Of a stretch of DNA of 13,952 bases, positions 1-6,274 are shown one piece after another. Each line of letters begins with the position of its first letter. The first letter of the stretch is position 1. Position numbers and translations under genes: made by a program. Source of the stretch: Acidobacteriaceae bacterium (GTDB lineage Bacteria > Acidobacteriota > Terriglobia > Terriglobales > Acidobacteriaceae); NCBI GenBank assembly GCA_003133425.1, contig PKXI01000469.1:12504-26455 (forward strand), given 5' to 3'. The notes under the pieces are model-generated. The model saw only the letters and a list, made by a program, of their open reading frames with translations. It did no database searches and was not told the DNA's origin.

Positions 1-806
1 ATTCGATCATTTCGGAAAACACTATTACTCAAAATGACGATGGAATCCTCGTCAGCGATGAGTCCGCAGCGAGCCACGATATTCTCATCACTCAAAACAA
101 AGTCAACGACAATCCTGGAGAGTGCGGCATTGTGCTTGCGTCGCACCCGCCCGTGGGTGCAATCGGGTCCAAGCATTATGGCGTCTTTCACGTTACGGTC
201 GATGGCAACGACGTCGAGAACAATGGCGTGCAGGTGGGAGGCGCTGGGGTTGGCATCTTTACTGATGGGATCGGCCAGGGCCGCTCCTCGCAACACGTGA
301 TCAGCCACAACAGGCTCATCGGCAATGGAATCGGAGGTGTCGCACTGCACACGCATGTGGGGCCGAACTTCGGATTGGCCGCCGACGATATGGATGGAAA
401 TCAGATCATCGGCAACTACATCGCCCGAAACCTTGCAGACGAGTTTGACACCGCGACACCCGGACGCGTGGGCATCAACATCAACAGCGGAGGCGGCGGT
501 TCACCCGTCCGCGGCACCATCATTACACAGAATGTCATCACCGATGAAGACGTTGATATCGCCGTCAACACTCCGGCCTGGGTCAACATCCATCTGAACG
601 ATCTGCGTGGGGGGAAAGTGGGCGTGGCAAACGTGTGCACGCTTGATGACCCAAGTTGCAAGGGCGGCAGCGTCGCAACTGACAACTTCTGGGGATGCCC
701 CAAGGGTCCCGGTGCAAAGGGTTGCACGACAACCAGCGGTCCGAACATCGATTTCACGCCGTGGCTGCCCAAGCCTGCCACCGACGACGATCGGGATCAT
801 CAGTAG
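1..806 (+). CDS. Right-handed parallel beta-helix protein, copy 1 (5' end outside window)
   Basis: This is the C-terminal 267 residues of a secreted parallel beta-helix protein. The frame is open from base 3 and ends at the TAG at 804-806. It shows successive PbH1-like rungs built around Asn-rich turns (SENTITQND, DGNDVENNG, SHNRLIGNG, GNQIIGNYIARN, TQNVITDED) and ends with an NFWGCPKGPG motif followed by a FTPWL tail. Such folds are found in pectate lyases, NosD-like and carbohydrate-binding surface proteins; the substrate cannot be read from sequence. It matches residues 181-447 of the complete gene at 7950-9293, with six amino-acid differences and no indels, so the start and signal peptide presumably lie left of the window. 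A hairpin terminator follows directly. The fold call is solid; any enzymatic role is unknown. Confidence 0.85.
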   Translation, partial: SIISENTITQNDDGILVSDESAASHDILITQNKVNDNPGECGIVLASHPPVGAIGSKHYGVFHVTVDGNDVENNGVQVGGAGVGIFTDGIGQGRSSQHVISHNRLIGNGIGGVALHTHVGPNFGLAADDMDGNQIIGNYIARNLADEFDTATPGRVGININSGGGGSPVRGTIITQNVITDEDVDIAVNTPAWVNIHLNDLRGGKVGVANVCTLDDPSCKGGSVATDNFWGCPKGPGAKGCTTTSGPNIDFTPWLPKPATDDDRDHQ

Positions 807-1165
807 ATTCAATCCAGCCAAACAGAAGGGCTTGCCGAATCATCGGCGTGCCCTTCTGTTTCAGCGGTGGGTCTAGTTGATCGTCAGAGCGGCGGGTGGG
901 GCACATCTCAATTTCCAACCGCAAAAATGGGTTTCCCAGGTCTCGCCTCTTAGGCTTGGGAATGCATCACGTCCGGTTGGTCGCCGATGCGGAAGTTTGG
1001 GCCCGCGCCGGGATCACCTGTCCGGCCCCGCCCGGCGAAACTTCAGCAAAGGGAAGCATCGGCGGTTATTCTCCCACAACCAACAGCGAACGAAGTGGGT
1101 TCAGAAGAGAGCGAAATATCGATTGCCCATCACGTTGATCGAGAACGTTGTCTTCGCGGTTGGTA
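807..1165. other. Intergenic region between convergent genes
   Basis: It holds the terminator at 820-861 and a second hairpin at 933-962 whose arms, TTCCCAGGTCT and AGGCTTGGGAA, pair with two G-T wobbles around an 8-base loop. The hairpin is also present in copy 2. From 989 to 1165 I see nothing recognisable. The open frames here change amino acids freely between the two copies, so they are not coding. Confidence 0.6.
820..861 (+). terminator. Hairpin terminator of beta-helix gene copy 1
   Basis: The stem pairs AAACAGAAGGGC (820-831) with GCCCTTCTGTTT (850-861) and continues inward through GCCGA/TCGGC with an ATCA loop. One T-T mismatch (832/849) and one T-G wobble (833/848) interrupt it. 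It starts 14 bases after the stop codon. A-rich left and T-rich right flanks suggest it could work for both convergent genes. The structure is kept in copy 2 with compensating changes. Confidence 0.7.
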
Positions 1166-2407
1166 TTAGGGCAACGGGTGAATCGTGGTGTTGAAGAGGT
1201 ACGGATCCTGAAAGTCAGTCTGGTCGCCTGGCTTCTTGTTTGGAATCGGCTGCAGCCGCGCCGACAAAGGCTTGTTCCACTTCGTGGCGAGCGACGCGAC
1301 ATCGGCGTACATTCTGTCCATTTGCTCGATGCTCACATCGCCGGGGAGTGGAATCGTATCGAGCCCGGTACCACATACGGCGGAGTAAGCAAGCAGGGAG
1401 TCAATGTTGTAGGTCGACTCTGCCCACCGTTGCGCCATCAACTTGTCTTCCATGACAGGCACCATCAATCCGGAATAGCCAATTTGTTTTACCGGCACCG
1501 CCTTGACCGCGGCGGTGATGATACGGGCCGCGGTGAGCGTTCCGCTAGAACCGAACTTCGCACCGGTGAAGTCTTCAATGGCGGCCGCAATAGAAACATC
1601 TCCGAGCGGCGCAGGGGTGGGGTCGACCCCCACGTAACTCCAGCCGGTTTCTTGAGCTACCTTGTTGCCGATGTTGTCTGCTACTTTCGCATGCGTGGTG
1701 AGCGCCGCAGTAAGGTCGGCCGTTGCAGCCTCGGCGTTCCCTCTGTCTTTTGTGAAGACGTCGGCAACCACGTTTGCGCCTTCAAAACCAATGGCGAATT
1801 GTCGCCCTGGACCGGTGTGGTAGGAGCCGGGAAAGAAAGGTGACAGCGGCTTGAGCATCGCGGTAGCGGTGAAATTGAACGTTCCCTGGCTTCGTGGGCT
1901 GTGCTCGGCGACGTACTTCACCAGTTCCGACGTGCGATGAATCGTCTTCCAATGAATGCCTCCCTCATCGGCAATGATGGTATTGGCCTCGATGTTCGGC
2001 AGGGTGGAGAGGACAAGCTCTAGCAGATGCATGGTCGCGGGATCGTCGGCGTCATGGATCATGGCTGGTCCGACATTGGGGATAAAGTCCTCTTTGACGG
2101 AAAGCTGGTCGAGCCGGGCGAGAAAAGTGAGCGCCTGCTCATTGGACATGCCGGCGACAAGTTCGCCCAGCGGTTGTGTGGTCAAACGAAGGGTCTCCAC
2201 CTGGTAGCCGGCAGTTTCGAATTCGCTCTTTGCCATGCGCAAAACAATGAGAGCATCGGCAATTTGCTTTTCGTATGTGCCCTGGTCGAGCCGGACGAAT
2301 CCAGTAATCGCCCTGACCTTGGGTTTGGAAGCAGCTGATGTGGGTTTGCTCTGTGCAACCAGTTGAATGGACATAAGCAGAACAACGGCGAGCGCTATAC
2401 GTTTCAC
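1166..2407 (-). CDS. Exported DUF711 (UPF0210-like) family protein
   Basis: This 413-residue protein starts with GTG at 2407. The start is supported by GGAGG six bases upstream (2415-2419). Residues 1-20 form a signal peptide (MKRIALAVVLLMSIQLVAQS). From about residue 31 the sequence VRAITGFVRL, a K-x-E-x-A-type helix (AKSEFETAGYQVETLRLTTQP) and a long mixed alpha/beta body resemble DUF711/UPF0210 proteins. That family is uncharacterised and distantly related to glycyl-radical-enzyme folds. Most family members I know are cytoplasmic, so an exported form is a little unusual. I see no glycyl-radical motif and no clear metal site. The gene converges on the beta-helix gene; its upstream region (2408-2776) shows no clear promoter. 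The family call rests on recognised N-terminal motifs and is moderately certain; function is unknown. Confidence 0.75.
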   Translation of the reverse strand: MKRIALAVVLLMSIQLVAQSKPTSAASKPKVRAITGFVRLDQGTYEKQIADALIVLRMAKSEFETAGYQVETLRLTTQPLGELVAGMSNEQALTFLARLDQLSVKEDFIPNVGPAMIHDADDPATMHLLELVLSTLPNIEANTIIADEGGIHWKTIHRTSELVKYVAEHSPRSQGTFNFTATAMLKPLSPFFPGSYHTGPGRQFAIGFEGANVVADVFTKDRGNAEAATADLTAALTTHAKVADNIGNKVAQETGWSYVGVDPTPAPLGDVSIAAAIEDFTGAKFGSSGTLTAARIITAAVKAVPVKQIGYSGLMVPVMEDKLMAQRWAESTYNIDSLLAYSAVCGTGLDTIPLPGDVSIEQMDRMYADVASLATKWNKPLSARLQPIPNKKPGDQTDFQDPYLFNTTIHPLP

Positions 2408-2776
2408 TCACTGCCTCCAAATGGGGAAAGAGAGAGCAGAATAGCAGACTCAGACGAGCACGACGGTCCTATCAAGTTAAAAAGTTTTCGGCGCGAAAGA
2501 ACTCCGGAATGCAAAGAGGCGGTCTATTTATTGTGGAAGGATGGGCCGCCTCGGCCGGTGTGCCGTTGAGAATGTCTTGAAACAGCCCCAACAAGACCCT
2601 GTTTGACCTTTCTTGCGATGTGATAGGCTTGGTCCCCGTGGCTGATTGACGGTCCTCGATTCGTTCTATCAGTTATGATGCATTTCCACAGCCGGCTCTG
2701 AGCCCTCACCATCCCGGGCTCGTGGCCAGAGACGGCACTTACAGAACCTCCCCTCAATGTCAAAAGGAGAATCGAT
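2408..2776. other. Intergenic region between divergent genes
   Basis: This stretch must hold promoters for both the DUF711 gene (leftward) and the small secreted protein (rightward). Rightward, a TTGACG at 2646-2651 and a TATGAT at 2674-2679 are visible, but their 22-base spacing is too wide for a standard pair; TATGAT alone may be a -10 element. I see no coding potential, repeat or strong hairpin here. Confidence 0.4.
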
Positions 2777-3253
2777 ATGCGAAAGATATTCAGCCTGGCG
2801 TTGTTTGCTTTGGCAATCACTACCACTGTGTCCGCATGGGGCGCAGACAACTCCCTCGGAACCTGGAAGGCTAACGTCGCGAAGTGCAAGTACACGCCGG
2901 CACCATGGCCGGTCAAAAGCCTCACGGCCACGCGTGAAGCGGCGCCTGACGGTGTCAAGGTTACCAACACGGGCATGCGCACGGATGGCTCGGCAATCAA
3001 TGCAAGCTATAGCGCAAAGTACGACGGCTCGTCGTCAGAGGTGAAAGGCGAAGGGTCGCCCTATGACAGCATTTCGGTCAAGCAGGGAGATGCCAACACC
3101 TTCACCTACGAAGCCAAGAACTCAAAAAACAAATATCACGCCAGCGGACGCATCGTGATTTCCGGCGATGGCAAAACCATGACCACAACAGCGTCGGGCG
3201 TTGACGCCGATGGAAAGCCCATGACAATGAAACTGGTTTACGACAAGCAGTAG
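2777..3253 (+). CDS. Small secreted protein of unknown function
   Basis: This 158-residue protein starts at the ATG at 2777, preceded by AAGGAG seven bases upstream. Residues 1-22 are a signal peptide (MRKIFSLALFALAITTTVSAWG). The mature part begins SLGTWKANVAKCKYTPAPWP, a pattern I recognise from abundant acidobacterial secreted proteins. It continues with alternating strands (DGVKVTNTGMRTDGSAINASYSAKYDG, NTFTYEAKNSKNKYHASGRIVISGDGKTMTTTASG) that suggest a small beta-barrel or lipocalin-like fold. The single mature Cys (in AKCKY) is unpaired. It stands alone between a divergent gene and a long intergenic region. The fold is inferred, no catalytic residues are evident, and the function is unknown. 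Confidence 0.85.
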   Translation: MRKIFSLALFALAITTTVSAWGADNSLGTWKANVAKCKYTPAPWPVKSLTATREAAPDGVKVTNTGMRTDGSAINASYSAKYDGSSSEVKGEGSPYDSISVKQGDANTFTYEAKNSKNKYHASGRIVISGDGKTMTTTASGVDADGKPMTMKLVYDKQ

Positions 3254-3504
3254 GCCGCAGATTCGGTTTTTTGGCTGTCTTTCGGTCACCACGTCACGGG
3301 TGGGGATACTCGAGATGCCGGACAATGTCAGCGCCGCAGCTTTTGCCATGGCTATAGTGGCCGGAGGTGCTTGCCATCACGTCAAGACAACCCCGCTGGG
3401 TGGGGGTTGCGCTGCGAATAGGCGGTGCATTTCTTGCTCTCGATTGAATTGAAGTCGCCTCTGGAGGTGACGACAAACGCTGCAGGGCTCAGGAATAGGT
3501 TAAC

Positions 3505-3566
3505 GCCTGGATGTCGGCTATCCGTCAGTTATCAAGTAGTACTGACGGATAGCTGGAGATCCAGGC
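3505..3566. repeat. Long nested inverted repeat (structured RNA or protein-binding site)
   Basis: Outer arms GCCTGGAT (3505-3512) and ATCCAGGC (3559-3566) enclose perfect 13-base inner arms GCTATCCGTCAGT (3517-3529) and ACTGACGGATAGC (3541-3553). The two stems are separated by an internal loop (4 and 5 bases), and an 11-base apical loop tops the structure. That makes 21 base pairs in 62 bases. No T-tract follows, so a simple terminator is unlikely. Confidence 0.75.
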
Positions 3567-3644
3567 ACAATCACAGCTCCAACCGGTGCTCAATACCGGA
3601 GAGGTTCTTTGCTCTGCCTTCCAAGGAACCCAGGATGTCCAGTT

Positions 3645-3697
3645 AAGGCGCCGAGGCCGAAAGCCTTGACACCAAAGCGTGGCGCCTTGTACATATT
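3645..3697 (+). promoter_or_regulatory. Candidate promoter with flanking inverted repeat for the 105-residue protein
   Basis: A perfect TTGACA lies at 3666-3671, followed 18 bases later by TACATA (3690-3695) or 20 bases later by CATATT (3692-3697); the -10 is weak. An inverted repeat AAGGCGCC (3645-3652) / GGCGCCTT (3681-3688) brackets the -35 element, which could be an operator or a promoter-proximal hairpin. The gene's ATG is at 3731. Confidence 0.4.
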
Positions 3698-3730
3698 TGG
3701 CACCCCCAAAAACAAAAAGGAGAAACAAGT

Positions 3731-4048
3731 ATGCGAATGTTGCTTAGAGTCTCTATCCCCGTGGAAACCGGCAATGCTGCCGCCAAAGATGGATCCCTGG
3801 GTTCCACGATCGAGGGGATACTGGCCGATCTCAAACCGGAAGCGGCCTATTTCTTCGCAGACGACAACGGCAATCGGTCGGGCTCCATTGTTTTCGACTT
3901 GAAGGACGCATCACAGATTCCGGCGGTCTCTGAACCTTGGTTTTTCGCCTTCAACGCAAAGGTTTCTTTAAGGCCGGTCATGAATCCTCAAGATCTTGCC
4001 AAGGCGGGGCCATCGATTGGCAAGGCGGCAAAGAGATACGCGAAGTAG
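3731..4048 (+). CDS. Conserved hypothetical 105-residue cytoplasmic protein
   Basis: The ATG at 3731 is preceded by AAGGAG (3717-3722) eight bases upstream. The protein has no signal peptide or membrane segment. It begins MRMLLRVSIPVETGNAAAKDG, then a helix (STIEGILADLKPEAAYF), a strand-turn-strand (FADDNGNRSGSIVFDL) and a second helix and strand (ASQIPAVSEPWFFAFNAKVSLRPVMNPQDLAKA). This beta-alpha-beta-beta-alpha-beta order and its length suggest a dimeric alpha/beta barrel (DUF3303- or EthD-like); that is inference from pattern, not a family match I can prove. I have seen similar stand-alone proteins in Acidobacteria and soil proteobacteria. Function is unknown. It is flanked by non-coding DNA on both sides, so it is probably monocistronic. 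Confidence 0.8.
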   Translation: MRMLLRVSIPVETGNAAAKDGSLGSTIEGILADLKPEAAYFFADDNGNRSGSIVFDLKDASQIPAVSEPWFFAFNAKVSLRPVMNPQDLAKAGPSIGKAAKRYAK

Positions 4049-4372
4049 GCACTACCCGGATCTTCGAGATCGCAAGGAGAGTTTCCGCACAACCGCGGAC
4101 GTGCCCGCCGGCACGGTGCTATCGCTGTGCCCGGGAATGGGGTAGGTCCTGGATTGTCGCCAATTGGGAAGTAGGCGTGATGTGGCTCACGTTGGGTCCG
4201 GGTGGACGGTGACTCGCCCGGAATGCCGATCCCCGCCGTCCTCGTACTTAGCCGAATGTCGCACATATAATCGCAGTCAGGCCATCCTCGATGTCATTTC
4301 TCTTCTCGGGGAGGGCGGGTGCGCTACACTGACTGCTCCCCTATCCGACGACCATCCAAGAGAGGATGTTCG
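4049..4372. other. Intergenic region upstream of the amidohydrolase
   Basis: A short hairpin, CGTGCC (4100-4105) with GGCACG (4110-4115), follows the 105-residue gene but lacks a T-tract. Two possible -10 elements precede the amidohydrolase: TATAAT at 4266-4271 with no good -35, and TACACT at 4325-4330 with a poor TTCTCG 16 bases upstream. Nothing else is recognisable. Confidence 0.4.
4266..4330 (+). promoter_or_regulatory. Possible promoter elements for the amidohydrolase
   Basis: TATAAT (4266-4271) matches the -10 consensus perfectly but its -35 position (around 4243-4248) is poor. TACACT (4325-4330) is closer to the gene and also has a weak -35. Either may be real; neither is secure. Confidence 0.3.
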
Positions 4373-5824
4373 ATGCGTTTGTTGCCGTTGCGTGTGTGGC
4401 TGTTTGCGTTTGCCGGAGTGGCGGCGGCCCAGAATCCGCCGGGGCCGGACGTGGCGCCGTTTGTCAATCTGAACGCGCCGGTGTTTGCGCTGGAGCATGT
4501 CCGTGTGATCGATGGAACGGGCGCGGCGGCGCGCGAGGATCAGACGATCGTGGTGCGCGACGGGCGGATCGAAGCGATCGGACCGGCAGGGAGCGTGGCT
4601 GTGCCGAAGGAGGCGCAGCCGATCGAGCGCGCCGGGTACACGGTGATTCCTGGCCTGGTTGGGATGCACGATCACCTTTACTACACGGACTCGTATGCGG
4701 TGCAAGTGCATGACGGGCGCTTGCAAGAGCCGGGATTGGTGGTGGCCGAAACTGCGTATACGGGTCCCCGGCTTTACCTTGCCGCTGGCGTAACGACGAT
4801 GCGGACGACGGGAAGCGTGGAGCCGTATGCTGATTTGAAAGTAAAGAGTCGGATCGATGCGAACCTTATGCCGGGACCGGCGATCGATGCGACGGCTCCG
4901 TATCTGGAGGGTGTGCCGACCCGGTTCGCGCAGATGCGCGAGCTGACCGGCCCCGAGGACGCGAAGCGCACGGTGGACTACTGGGCAGCGGAAGGGATGA
5001 CGTCGTTCAAGGCCTATATGAACATTTCGCGCGAGGAACTGGGGGCTGCGATCGCCGAAGCACACGCGCACAAGTTGAAGTTGACGGGACATCTGTGCTC
5101 GGTGACATGGCCGGAGGCCGTGGCGCTGGGCATCGACAATCTGGAGCACGGGCCGGTTTTTGCGGACACCGAGTTTGTGGCGGGTAAGAAGGAGGACGAA
5201 TGCCCCACGGGCGGATCTGCGCGCTGGGTGAAAGTGGACATTGACAGCGCACCGGTGAAGGCGCTGATCGAGGACCTGGTGCGGCATCACGTGGCGGTGA
5301 CTTCGACGCTGCCGGTGTTTGAGGCGAGCGTGCCGGGACGACCGAAGCTGGAGCAGCGGACGCTGGATGCTATGTCGGCGGAGTCGACGGCCAGCTACCT
5401 GACGGCGCGGGCCAGGGTCACTCTGGACTCGCCGGTGGCTGCGTTGATGCGGAAAGAGATGGATTTCGAAGTGGCGTTTGTGAAGGCCGGGGGGCTGCTG
5501 CTGGCCGGGCCTGATCCGACGGGGAACGGCGGCGTGCTGCCGGGGTTTGGCGATCAGCGGGAAATCGAATTGCTGGTAGAGGCGGGATTCACGCCGGAGC
5601 AAGCGATTCAGATTGGCACCGAGAATGGCGCGCAGTATCTGGGACGCGATGACAAGATTGGAACCCTGGCGGCGGGTAAGCAGGCCGACATGGTGTTGAT
5701 TAAGGGAGACCCCGCACGGAAGATCGAGGACATCGAGAACGTAGAGACGGTTTTCAAGAACGGGGTTGGCTACGACTCGCGGAAGCTAATCGAAAGCGTA
5801 CGAGGGCAGGTGGGCATCCGCTAG
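4373..5824 (+). CDS. Exported metal-dependent amidohydrolase (imidazolonepropionase-like)
   Basis: This 483-residue protein starts at the ATG at 4373, with AGAGG seven bases upstream; a GTG at 4319 would add 18 residues before a clear signal peptide and is less likely. Residues 1-20 are the signal peptide (MRLLPLRVWLFAFAGVAAAQ). The body is an amidohydrolase-superfamily TIM barrel. The HDH metal motif is at 99-101 (GLVGMHDHL), the likely carboxylated Lys at 213 (TSFKAYM), His at 240 (KLTGH) and 259 (DNLEHG), and Asp at 381 (AGPDPTGNGG). The C-terminal GTLAAGKQADMVLIKGDP completes the composite beta-sandwich. All metal ligands are present, so it should be active, probably on a peptide-like or cyclic amide substrate outside the cytoplasm; the substrate is unknown. 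Its codons favour G at third positions (GCG, CCG, GTG, CTG) far more than the C-favouring gene at 9846, which may reflect a different origin. Confidence 0.92.
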   Translation: MRLLPLRVWLFAFAGVAAAQNPPGPDVAPFVNLNAPVFALEHVRVIDGTGAAAREDQTIVVRDGRIEAIGPAGSVAVPKEAQPIERAGYTVIPGLVGMHDHLYYTDSYAVQVHDGRLQEPGLVVAETAYTGPRLYLAAGVTTMRTTGSVEPYADLKVKSRIDANLMPGPAIDATAPYLEGVPTRFAQMRELTGPEDAKRTVDYWAAEGMTSFKAYMNISREELGAAIAEAHAHKLKLTGHLCSVTWPEAVALGIDNLEHGPVFADTEFVAGKKEDECPTGGSARWVKVDIDSAPVKALIEDLVRHHVAVTSTLPVFEASVPGRPKLEQRTLDAMSAESTASYLTARARVTLDSPVAALMRKEMDFEVAFVKAGGLLLAGPDPTGNGGVLPGFGDQREIELLVEAGFTPEQAIQIGTENGAQYLGRDDKIGTLAAGKQADMVLIKGDPARKIEDIENVETVFKNGVGYDSRKLIESVRGQVGIR

Positions 5825-5956
5825 GAACTGGCGGCCATGATACTCGTCGCGGGCGAGGTAGGTGAGCGCCAGCTCCTGGGCTCCGACGCGGCGGGGCAGT
5901 TCCTCTCGGGAGAAAGGACCGAGGGTCTTGCCGTTGTGGTCGACGAGGTAAGCCAT
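5786..5956 (-). CDS. Possible small protein or gene remnant, GYF-like N-terminus
   Basis: The ATG at 5956 opens a 56-residue frame ending at the TAG at 5786-5788. It reads MAYLVDHNGKTLGPFSREEL, then PRRVGAQELALTYLARDEYH and a tail. The GPFSREEL segment resembles the start of GYF_2/DUF4339 domains, which is only suggestive. About 36 of the first 45 codons end in G or C, as expected for real coding sequence here. A GAGGAG lies 11 bases upstream of the start, rather far. The last 39 bases overlap the 3' end of the convergent amidohydrolase, so the present C-terminus may come from truncation or rearrangement. It could be a genuine small protein, a decayed remnant or chance. Confidence 0.35.
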   Translation of the reverse strand: MAYLVDHNGKTLGPFSREELPRRVGAQELALTYLARDEYHGRQFLADAHLPSYAFD

Positions 5957-6115
5957 ACTTCGATTTTCTCCTCGCCCCTTTGCGCCAGCATGCCCCTCAA
6001 GCCAAGTTCGAGTTCAGGGATTGATCCATCTGATTGTTGAGTTCGTCGTCTTCTGTTTGGCATTGGATAAGCACCGTCACCGATTCAAAAAACCAGGCTG
6101 CATGAGCGCATTGCG

Positions 6116-6200
6116 GGAGGATGGTCGCCGATCCTTCAATTACTCTTTCGGCAACACTAGTTGCAGGTGTTGCTCAACTAGTAATTTCCGCATTGGCGGT
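6116..6200. repeat. 85-nt interspersed repeat, copy A (interrupted at its right edge by the IS)
   Basis: This aligns without gaps to 13658-13742, with 72 of 85 positions identical by hand count. It contains two mutually exclusive hairpins: GCAACAC/GTGTTGC and ACTAGTTG/CAACTAGT. Its last 16 bases are the left target duplication of the insertion sequence. Confidence 0.85.
6185..6200. repeat. Left 16-bp target-site duplication
   Basis: TTTCCGCATTGGCGGT lies directly against the left end of the insertion sequence and is repeated exactly at 7568-7583, directly against the right end. Confidence 0.92.
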
Positions 6201-6249
6201 TGTCGTTAGCACATAATATGTCCGGTGTTTTTAGCAAGTGAAGTGTCCG
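6201..6249. repeat. Left IS end with two transposase-site-like motifs
   Basis: The outer motif begins TGTCGTTAGCA and continues to ATGTCCG with a diverged centre. The inner motif, TAGCAAGTGAAGTGTCCG, is at 6232-6249. The start of TAGCA is offset by 25 bases between the two. Confidence 0.85.
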
Positions 6250-6274
6250 CTTAACGGGCGGCGAGGATGGAGCC

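Larger units (their letters stand above)
1..988 (+). repeat. Direct repeat, left copy (continues left of window)
   Basis: This matches 8488-9475 with a constant offset of 8,487 and no gaps. By hand count there are 33 mismatches in the 806 coding bases (about 96% identity) and about 15 in the 182 bases after the stop codon (about 92%). Similarity stops at about base 988. The left boundary is not visible. Confidence 0.95.
3254..3730. other. Long intergenic region with hairpins and a promoter
   Basis: This 477-base stretch has no convincing gene. It contains a short GC-rich hairpin (CAACCCC 3388-3394 with GGGGTTG 3403-3409, no T-tract), the long nested hairpin at 3505-3566, an inverted repeat AAGGCGCC/GGCGCCTT (3645-3652, 3681-3688) and a candidate promoter at 3666-3697. 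The rest shows nothing I recognise. Confidence 0.6.

Noticed and set aside
1148..1843. Plus-strand open frame of 231 codons opposite the DUF711 gene
   Set aside because: It is an Arg/Gly-rich composition artefact with no ribosome site; the minus-strand frame has a signal peptide, ribosome site and family-like motifs.
2646..2679. TTGACG and TATGAT as a promoter pair for the small secreted protein
   Set aside because: The spacing is 22 bases, outside the normal 16-18 range, so I list only the possibility in the intergenic description.
4277..5602. Long minus-strand open frame (441 codons) opposite the amidohydrolase
   Set aside because: It is extremely Arg/His-rich with no recognisable motif, and lies antisense to a clear enzyme gene with all active-site residues. 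It is a by-product of GC-rich codons on the other strand.
6211..6222. CATAATATG in the IS left end as a possible Xer/dif-like site
   Set aside because: It lies inside the element's own terminal motif and the rest of a dif-like 28-mer cannot be recognised.
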